A stretch of 64,000 bases of DNA from Tilletiopsis washingtonensis (Eukaryota; Basidiomycota; Exobasidiomycetes; Entylomatales), in the NCBI RefSeq assembly GCF_003144115.1, contig NW_020312009.1, positions 277,844-341,843 of the forward strand. Direction: 5' to 3'. Position 1 is the stretch's first letter; every line of letters begins with the position of its first letter. The notes beneath the pieces were generated by a model. The model worked only from the letters and a program-made list of their open reading frames with translations. It made no database searches and was not told the DNA's origin. The position numbers and the translations under genes are program-made. Positions 57,680-64,000 of the stretch are shown here, in pieces.

Positions 57680-59718
57680 TCATGAGGCATGAGACGGCAC
57701 TGGCGGCACGTAAGCGACGCGCGGCAGGATGTCGATCATGTGCGGGCCCAACTCGTCGAGGCTGGTGATGCCCAGCAGGCGCATGCCGCGCTCGATCTCG
57801 TCCTTGAGAATGTCGATGGCGCGCAGGGCGCCTTCCTCGCCGTAGCCCGACTGCGCGTACAGGAAGGGGCGCCCGAGGCCGACGCCTCTTGCGCCGAGAG
57901 CCAGGGCCTTGAGCACGTCCGTGCCGCGTCTGACGCCGCCGTCGATGTACACGTGCATGGACTCGAGCAGGTCCGGGCGCCGCTCTCGCAGCTCAATGAG
58001 CACGTCGAGCGGCGGCGGGCTGTAGTCGAGGCTGCGACCGCCGTGGTTGGAGAGCACAATGCCCTGCACGCCGTGCTCTGAGGCCAAGATGGCATCCTCC
58101 ACCGTCTGGATGCCCTTGAGGAAGAGCGGCAGCTTGCAGACGGAATGGTACCAGTCGATGATGTCCCATGACTGGCGACAGGCGCGTCAGCGAGGCAACA
58201 CAGAGCTCGGCGCACTACTCACAAGGTCTGCGTCAATGTACTGGCTGATCGCTTGCGCCACGCCCTTGGCCTCTGAGCTCGTCCCAGTGCCGCCGCCCAC
58301 GCTGACGACCTCGCCCTTGCAGCGCATGTCGCGCTCGCGCTTGCCCATCACCGGCGCATCGACCGTCAGCATAACGGCATTCACCCCGCTCGCCTCGACG
58401 TGCCGCAGAATCTTCTCTGATGCCGCACGATCGCGGTTGACGTAGAGCTGGTACATCAGAGCTAGATGGGAGGTGAGCAGGCTGATGGCGGCGAGAGAAA
58501 GCAAGTCGCTCACGCTGGCCCGCTATCCGCGCTGTGAGCATCTCGTCAAGGCTGACACTGGCATTGGCAGAGATCTGAAGCAAAGGATGAGTGTCTGGAC
58601 GAGGAGCCATGCCACGGCGAACTCACTCCCTGCACGACACCAGCCTGTCCAGCGGCCCTGGTCAGGTTGAGCTCTCCGTCCGGGTGGCCCAGCTTCGCCA
58701 TGGCAGCGGGCGAGATGTAGAACGGCAGCGTGCGCTCGCCGTTCTCCGCACCGAGCAGCGGCACTGTAGGGTCGACCTCGCCCACGCGGCGCAGGATGCG
58801 TGGCCGGAAGTAGACGCGGCCATAAGCAGCGCGGTTTGCCGCTTTGGCTGTTGGGCAGATCAGTCGCGAGTCGATGCAACGGAACCCATTCAGCACTCAC
58901 TGATCTCGTCGTCGCCCGCTGAAGAGTAGTACGCCCAGGCCTGATCACTCAGATGTTCTTGCGCGATGAGCTGAAGGGCAGCGCGCGTCAGCAAGGCAGC
59001 GTCGATCTCGCTCGCTGCTGCAGACACACCTCAAACTCGTCGAGATTGAGGACAGCGCCAATCTCCGGCCTCTCGCCCGCAGCGACCTTCTTGCTGCCCA
59101 TGGGAGCGGCCATGGGTGCTGCGACACCGTCGGCCAGGCTGCCGATGTGGGCCGATGGAGGCAGTGTGTCCAGTGCGTTGGACGGGTGCAGCGGCTGAAA
59201 GACCTCACTGTTCCAGTCCATGTCAGAGGGCGGACCACTGCGTTGGTGTAGGAGACTCTGCTCACGTGCAGTCCGTGCCCGCTCGCTGGCTGATGACGCC
59301 TGCGCCGCCGGGATGCTTCGTGAGGAAGTCTGTCACGCTAGAGAGGCGGCTCGCATCAGTCATTCCACTGCGAGCTTGAGGCTTCGACTCACTCGTACAC
59401 CTCGCCGTCGAGCACGATCCACGAGCCCTGCTTGCCGCCGGCATGCGCTGCGAGCTCCTCTAGCCCGACAGCACGTGCCCCTTTCTTCCGAGTGACGCCG
59501 CTGTCCAGGTGCGCCACTGTCGAACGGCCTTCGCCCAAGGTGCTGAAGCCGGCCGTCAGAAGCAGCGACAGGAGCACGCCCTGGACCGCCACCCGGTACG
59601 GCCGTTGCTGTGCGCCGGCTGTCGGAGCGCTACGCGGCGCGTGGGCTTCTTGCGAGGCGAAGCGGACGCCGCTCGGGCGCCATGCCGCGCGGGCTCTGAG
59701 CAGCGACGGCCGGAACAT
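57680..59718 (-). CDS. CYB2: L-lactate dehydrogenase (cytochrome b2), mitochondrial
   Basis: Flavocytochrome b2: oxidises L-lactate to pyruvate and passes electrons to cytochrome c in the intermembrane space. 552 aa, eight exons: 59393-59718, 59266-59337, 59030-59207, 58901-58970, 58627-58847, 58514-58574, 58223-58461, 57680-58171. A presequence (MFRPSLLRARAAW) plus a hydrophobic segment (VLLSLLLTAGF) fits bipartite sorting. The cytochrome b5 domain has TKHPGGAGVI (heme His near 116) and VFQPLHPSNALDTL with the second ligand region. The FMN domain shows AWAYYSSAGDDEIT, YGRVYFRPRIL, QLYVNRDR, LTVDAPVMGKRERDMR, GIQTVEDA, LSNHGGRSLDY and GGVRRGTDVLKALALGARG. All junctions close in frame. Divergent from the kinase gene, 287 bp apart. 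Confidence 0.93.
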
Positions 59719-60005
59719 GCTCTCAAGATGCTTGATGTGCTTGTGGTGGCGAGGGAGGAGCCAGGACAGGGTCCGCGCACGTCAAGCGGGGTAAGGGCAG
59801 GCTAGCCTCGGGAGTCGGGACACGCCGGTGCCCTTGAGGAGGAGGAGGAGCGGCGCGAGCACCTCTCGACGCTGCCTTGCCCTTCCTCCACCATCATCCC
59901 GCAGTTCTCCCGACGCCTTGCAGCTGCTCGCGCGCGCAAGCCGCCTATCTGCAGCACCCCGCTCGTATCGCCGTTGCGACTCGCTGGCACGCAACAGCCG
60001 TGAAG

Positions 60006-61293
60006 ATGCTGGCGCCGCAGCCGGCACTGGTGCTGGCGCCGGAGCCGTCGGCGCCTGCGCCTCAGTCTGCCGCACGCCGCAGCCATCTCATTGTTCTCTG
60101 CGGAGTCAGTAGCACTCCACGTCACCGCCCTATTCGTCGCCGCTGATGCGTACGTGAACAGCTCGTAGGCTCGGGAAAGTCGACACGTGAGCGCCGCTCG
60201 GCTGTACGTCCAAGCTGAGCGGTGCTGACTCGCGCTTGCCACAGTGGCCGATGCGCTGCAGCTTCACTGCAACGTGCGTCTCTCTGCGGATCGCTGCACA
60301 CAGCGTAGAGGCTGAGCGCTGCCTGTGCAGTATATGCGCGCTTGTCAGGACCAGCTGCAGGACCGGCGCAGCACGATCGACTTCGTGCGCCGCGCCCTGC
60401 AGCAGCAGCGCGATGTCGTTGTGGACCGGACTAACGTGGACGCGGCGTGAGTCAGGTCGCTGACTGCAAAGGCTCTTGTACTGATCCGCAGCATCAGACA
60501 AAGGGCACACTGGGTCAGGCTAGGACGGAGCATGGGAGCACAGGTGGACTGCATCGAGTTTGACACGCCCAGAGAGGTGAGTCGGTGGTGTGAGAGAGGA
60601 GCTGGCTGTTGGCCATAAGAGCTGTCGTAAGACGCTTGTGCCCTGTCACGGCTTGCTGATCGCTCGTGCTTCAGGTGTGCGCTGAGCGTCTGCGCCTCCG
60701 GACAACACATGAGACGCTGCACAGCGTGGATCAGGCTCTGTTGTGCGTCGTCTCTCCCGCAGCGCCTCGTCCATCTCTGACAGCGCTGCAGCGTCCTCAA
60801 CACCTTCTCGCGCGACTATCGGACACCGCGGCCGTCCGAGGGTTTTGAGCATCTCCTGCCGCTCAAGCCGGCCGGTCAGGCGCATCCTTGGACGCGCGAC
60901 GCGTGCGAGGCCGTGCTCGCCAGTCTTGCGCAGGCCGCATGTCCGCCGCTCACCGCGGCAGAGCAGCAGGCGCTCGATGCGCCGCCGCCGGCGACAGGTG
61001 CTCGTGGCAGGGGTCGGGGCTCTGCGCCTGGCTATCGAGGGCGGGGCCGTGGCGCCGGACCGCCGCCCCCGAGACCAGCAGGGCCGATAGGCGGACCGAT
61101 GCCGTGGCGAGAGCCCAGGGCCTTCGAGGCGGGCCCAGGCTACCACATGGACGGCACCGCGGCAGCACGGCCAGCGCCTCGCGGACCAGTGCAGCCACAA
61201 CGAGTGCTCGGTGCGCCGCCCGGCCAGCCTCCACCAGTGCCGCTTGAGCTGCTGCACGCCGCAGCACAGCCGCCACACCAGCCGCAGACGTGA
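60006..61293 (+). CDS. P-loop kinase, polynucleotide-kinase-like
   Basis: 307-aa P-loop protein of the PNK-like group, seven exons: 60006-60104, 60162-60186, 60245-60273, 60331-60446, 60492-60576, 60675-60742, 60792-61293. Sequence order: SHLIVLCG, then LVGSGKST (Walker A, about 34-41), LADALQLHC, CQDQLQDRRSTIDFVRRALQ, VVVDRTNVDAAIRQRAHW (lid/Walker B region), VDCIEFDTPREVCAERLRLR, TTHETLHSVDQALFVLNTFS and RDYRTPRPSEGFEHLLPLKP. These blocks match fungal 5'-kinase modules related to PNKP/Hnt3-neighbour proteins; no HAD phosphatase domain is present. The C-terminus is an Arg-Gly-rich tail (ARGRGRGSAPGYRGRGRGAG), suggesting RNA binding. The Walker A loop sits on a 25 nt exon followed by a 29 nt exon. 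A 49 bp intron joins ALF to VLNTF. Convergent with NUF2 (92 bp). Confidence 0.82.
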
Positions 61294-61385
61294 ATGCAGG
61301 ATATATACGACGCGCGGCGAGTACAAGTACACTGTCAGACCCAGAAGAGACGGCGAGGAGACTGGCAGAGGGCGAAGCGCGCTGC

Positions 61386-63163
61386 TCAGACGGGCATGCG
61401 GAAGCGCTGCTCGATCTGCTGCATGTAGCTCTCTGCGAGTGGGCAATTCGGTTAGAGCTGCGTCGCTTCGTCGTGTGCGGCACGACTCACCGGCGCGGGC
61501 GACCATCACGTCGCGCTCCTTGCGTGCGGAGTGGACGTGTGCGTCAAAGGCGCGCATCAAGTCGGTGTACTGCGAGGCCAGAGTCAGCGCACATCTCGAG
61601 GCCACGTCAGCACTTTGCTGCTCACCTGGCTCTCAACCTCGTTGGCCTGCATTTCCAGCTTGCTCGCCTGTTCCATGCGTTGCCGTTTGCCCTCGCTGGT
61701 GGACTGCAGCAGCTCCACGAGCTCGGCCCTGCGCTTGGCGTGCTCCTCGCGCCGGTCTTCGATCGTCTTGCGCAGGCGCTCGATGCGCGTCGCCAGCGCA
61801 GACGAGGTGCGGTGGTACTGCTCGCGGCGGTGCTCGAGACCCTCGACCTCGTGCCGCGCCTCGGCAATGGCAGAGCGCATGCGCTCCATGGCGTCCATCT
61901 CTGCATCGCACTTGGCCAGCTGCTCCACGACGGCCTCGACGCCGCGCTGCGCCTCGTCCATGTCGGCCTCGAGCACCTTGAGCACCTGCAGCTTGGCCTG
62001 CAGGTCCTTGTGCTTGCGCTCCGTCTCGTGCAGTGTGATGCGGTCGCCCTTGAGCTGCGCCTCGATCTCCATGACGCTGTTCTTGAGCTGCACGGGCGAC
62101 AGCCGGATGCGGCTCTGCAGCTTCCGCACGTCGGCCGTGACGAGTTGCAGCTGCAGCTGCAGCTCCATCTGAACGCGGTGTCAGCCCGCGTGCGAGCGCT
62201 GGAGCAGCGCACAACTCACTTGCCGCTCTGCAAGGTCGCCCTTCTCCGTCTTCAGCAGGTCGTGCTCTTGCATCAGCGTGCCCTGCTCCTTCTTGAGCTC
62301 CATCAACCGGTCGCTCAGCACCACGTTCTCCTCCACCAGGCCCTGCATCTTCGGCTTCTCCTCCTCTCGTTGCGCCCTGCGCACAGCGTCAGCGCTTGCA
62401 CATTCCGGCAGGAACAGCTCTACTCACTTCTCCTCTGCCAGCCGTGTCCGCAGCGTCTCCACGCTCGCCAGCAGCTCCTCGCGCTGCTGCACCAGCTGCT
62501 CTCCCTCAGCGGCCGCATCATCGAACTCTTCGATGCGGTCCTGGCGGAAGCGGTAGAAGTTGACCAGCGCGCTGAGCTGGCGCTTCAGCCGCTTCGACAC
62601 CGGCTTCGTCAGGTCGGCCATGACGAAGTCGGTGATGGTGGCGTGCTGCATCATCGCGCGGCTGTGCTCAGACGTCAGCGGTGCGGCAGACGTGTGGTGT
62701 TCGGTGATGCTCCACTCACATCTCGCGGAACAGCAGCATGTGGTGCACGCCCTCCTCGTAGATTTCCTGTGGGATTGCATCAGCTCCTATACTAGGTGGA
62801 AGAGCATGCCAGCTGCTCCACACCAGCCCTGCGCCCTGCCCTGTCGTGCTCCCCGCTGCGCGCACTCACGCGGTACTCGAGCTGTCCGCAGATGGCATCG
62901 CGCTGACGGTCGATCCACTCGAGCGACACGCCGTTGAGCGTCTCGAGGAACACGCCAAACACCTTTGCGACGAACTGCGGCGTGGGGTGCGCAATGTCCT
63001 CGGCGCTCGTGGGCACGCCGAGGTCGCTGATCAGCGCGGCCGCCTCGTGCGGCGCGACGGCGGGAAAGGACTGGAAGTTGTCGGCGGCGGCGGCGCCGGG
63101 GCCCGTGCTGCTGCCGGCGCCGTTCATGCCGGCGCCGGGCCCGATGGAGGAGGAGGGTGCCAT
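61386..63163 (-). CDS. NUF2: Kinetochore protein Nuf2 (Ndc80 complex)
   Basis: Subunit of the Ndc80 complex that binds spindle microtubules through its N-terminal calponin-homology fold and pairs with Ndc80 by coiled coil. 466 aa, seven exons: 62870-63163, 62720-62766, 62428-62661, 62220-62376, 61626-62168, 61491-61569, 61386-61432. After a Gly/Ala-rich lead come FQSFPAVAPHEAAALISDLG, VPTSAEDIAHPTPQFV and EEGVHHMLLFREIRAMMQHA, then TDFVMADLTKPVSKRLKRQL and ALVNFYRFRQDRI, the standard Nuf2 head blocks. From about residue 150 the protein is continuous heptad-like coiled coil (LQVLKVLEADMDEAQRGVEA and similar) up to YMQQIEQRFRMPV. Length agrees with the family (about 450). Divergent from the partial gene at 63619. 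Confidence 0.93.
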
Positions 63164-63618
63164 GGCGGGTGGAGGAGATGGTGGCAGTGCGGCAGGCGGC
63201 GGCGGCGGCGAGAGACGCGTGCATCAACACGCGGCCGACCGCGTCGCGCGCTGCCGCGAGACCAACACACGTGATGGCTCCATCTCGGGCTGCGTGAGCG
63301 ACTCTGCCCTTCTTGCCCGCATTCCCAGCTTGTGTGTTGCGCGCTTCCTGACTGGCGCGCCCGAGCGGCGCCTTATCGCTATCTGCCTCCTCGGAGGTGC
63401 TGCTTCGCGCTTCGGATGCCGCCTTCGTCTTGCGGCAGCGGCAGGGGGCTGGAAGGTCAGCCGTGCAGATGCACGGTGCACATCGGCTGCACCCTGGGTG
63501 CGTCGCTGCGACGAGGCCTCGAGGAAGCCACATCGAGGAGCACCCGGCTCGGCGGCGCCTCCACCGGCGCTTCCCCTCTCGCAGCCACCATCCCCGCCGC
63601 CGCAACACCTCTAGCAGC
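63164..63618. other. Divergent promoter region, 455 bp
   Basis: Between NUF2 and the partial gene at the right edge. Nothing specific recognised. Confidence 0.4.
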
Positions 63619-64000
63619 ATGTCGGCGCCCGAGCCCGTGTTCCTCTCGCACTTCCTGCGGCTCGCGCTGCCGCCGCTCAAGGCGCACCCCTTTCCGCCCG
63701 AGTTCCAGCAGAAGCTCGAGCCGGCGCCGCCGCTGGCCGCCGACGTGGCGCTGGCGCCGTGGAGCGAGGGCAGCGGCGCCGAGGCGCTCTCCTTCCGCGC
63801 CGCCGTGGCGCGCGACCTCGAGGCGCTGCCCGACGTCGAGGCGTACCAGCACCTGCTGCCGCCGCCGGCGTTCCGCGACGGTGACTTGCCCGAGGCGACG
63901 ATGCTGCCCACCGTGCACTTCTGGGCCATCATCAATGCCTGGCAGCCGATGATGCGCGTCGTGAGTGCCAGCGCGAGGGGCCAGAGAACGCTAGCCGGCT
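63619..64000 (+). CDS. Unrecognised gene, first exon only (cut by window edge)
   Basis: A 114-codon first exon (63619-63960) ends in a clean GTGAGT donor; the intron runs past the window. The product starts MSAPEPVFLSHFLRLALPPL, then AHPFPPEFQQKLEPAPPLAA, and later LPTVHFWAIINAWQPMMRV. The Phe/Trp-containing blocks (FLSHFLRLALPPL and HFWAIINAWQPM) look structured and are probably conserved, but I do not recognise the family. No signal peptide is evident. The rest of the gene is needed to name it. Confidence 0.65.
   Translation, partial: MSAPEPVFLSHFLRLALPPLKAHPFPPEFQQKLEPAPPLAADVALAPWSEGSGAEALSFRAAVARDLEALPDVEAYQHLLPPPAFRDGDLPEATMLPTVHFWAIINAWQPMMRVVSASARGQRTLAG

Noticed and set aside
1-64000. 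tRNA genes, rRNA, CRISPR arrays, insertion sequences or transposon ends
   Set aside because: No cloverleaf B-box pattern, direct-repeat/spacer array, terminal inverted repeat or transposase/reverse-transcriptase motif was seen on either strand.

Overview
The window is strongly GC-rich nuclear DNA from a fungus. Genes are densely packed on both strands and split by very short introns (mostly 49-60 bp, donors GTGAGT or GTGCGT, branch sites like CTGAC, acceptors CAG or TAG). Protein content (Zn2Cys6 factors, a Zds family member, a Cyb2-type dehydrogenase, fungal Scm3 and Srf1) and intron style fit a basidiomycete, most likely Ustilaginomycotina or a relative; the exact taxon cannot be fixed from sequence alone. 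No mobile element, rRNA, tRNA or CRISPR array was recognised.

Layout. 1-10.4 kb: mitochondrial ribosomal protein bL27m (cut by the window edge), a tiny orphan, an Srf1-like membrane protein, a second small orphan, an HSL-type alpha/beta hydrolase and mitochondrial uL2m. 10.8-17.2 kb: a 15-exon, about 1857-residue protein with an HSP90/sacsin-like ATPase domain, a CUE-like segment and a C-terminal HExxHxxxxxH motif. 18.4-39.6 kb: a metabolic block with a Zn2Cys6 regulator, a sugar transporter of the major facilitator superfamily, a GH32 beta-fructofuranosidase divergent from the transporter, two further Zn2Cys6 regulators divergent from each other, and an FMN-dependent luciferase-like monooxygenase. 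40.4-64 kb: housekeeping genes, namely ER Hsp110/GRP170 (LHS1), CENP-A chaperone Scm3, a small dsRNA-binding protein, a Zds-type protein, a TBC1D5-like Rab GAP, a DNAJC9-like J protein, cytochrome b2 lactate dehydrogenase, a PNK-like kinase, kinetochore Nuf2 and the first exon of an unrecognised gene.

How the genes may work together. The transporter and GH32 enzyme share a 2.4 kb divergent upstream region with a TATA-like box on each side, and are flanked by Zn-cluster regulators. GH32 has no evident signal peptide, so the pair reads as sucrose (or fructan) import followed by intracellular hydrolysis; this is inference. Scm3 and Nuf2 both serve the centromere but are not adjacent. Exon structures below were built by eye from splice consensus, reading frame and family motifs; total coding lengths close in frame for every complete gene.
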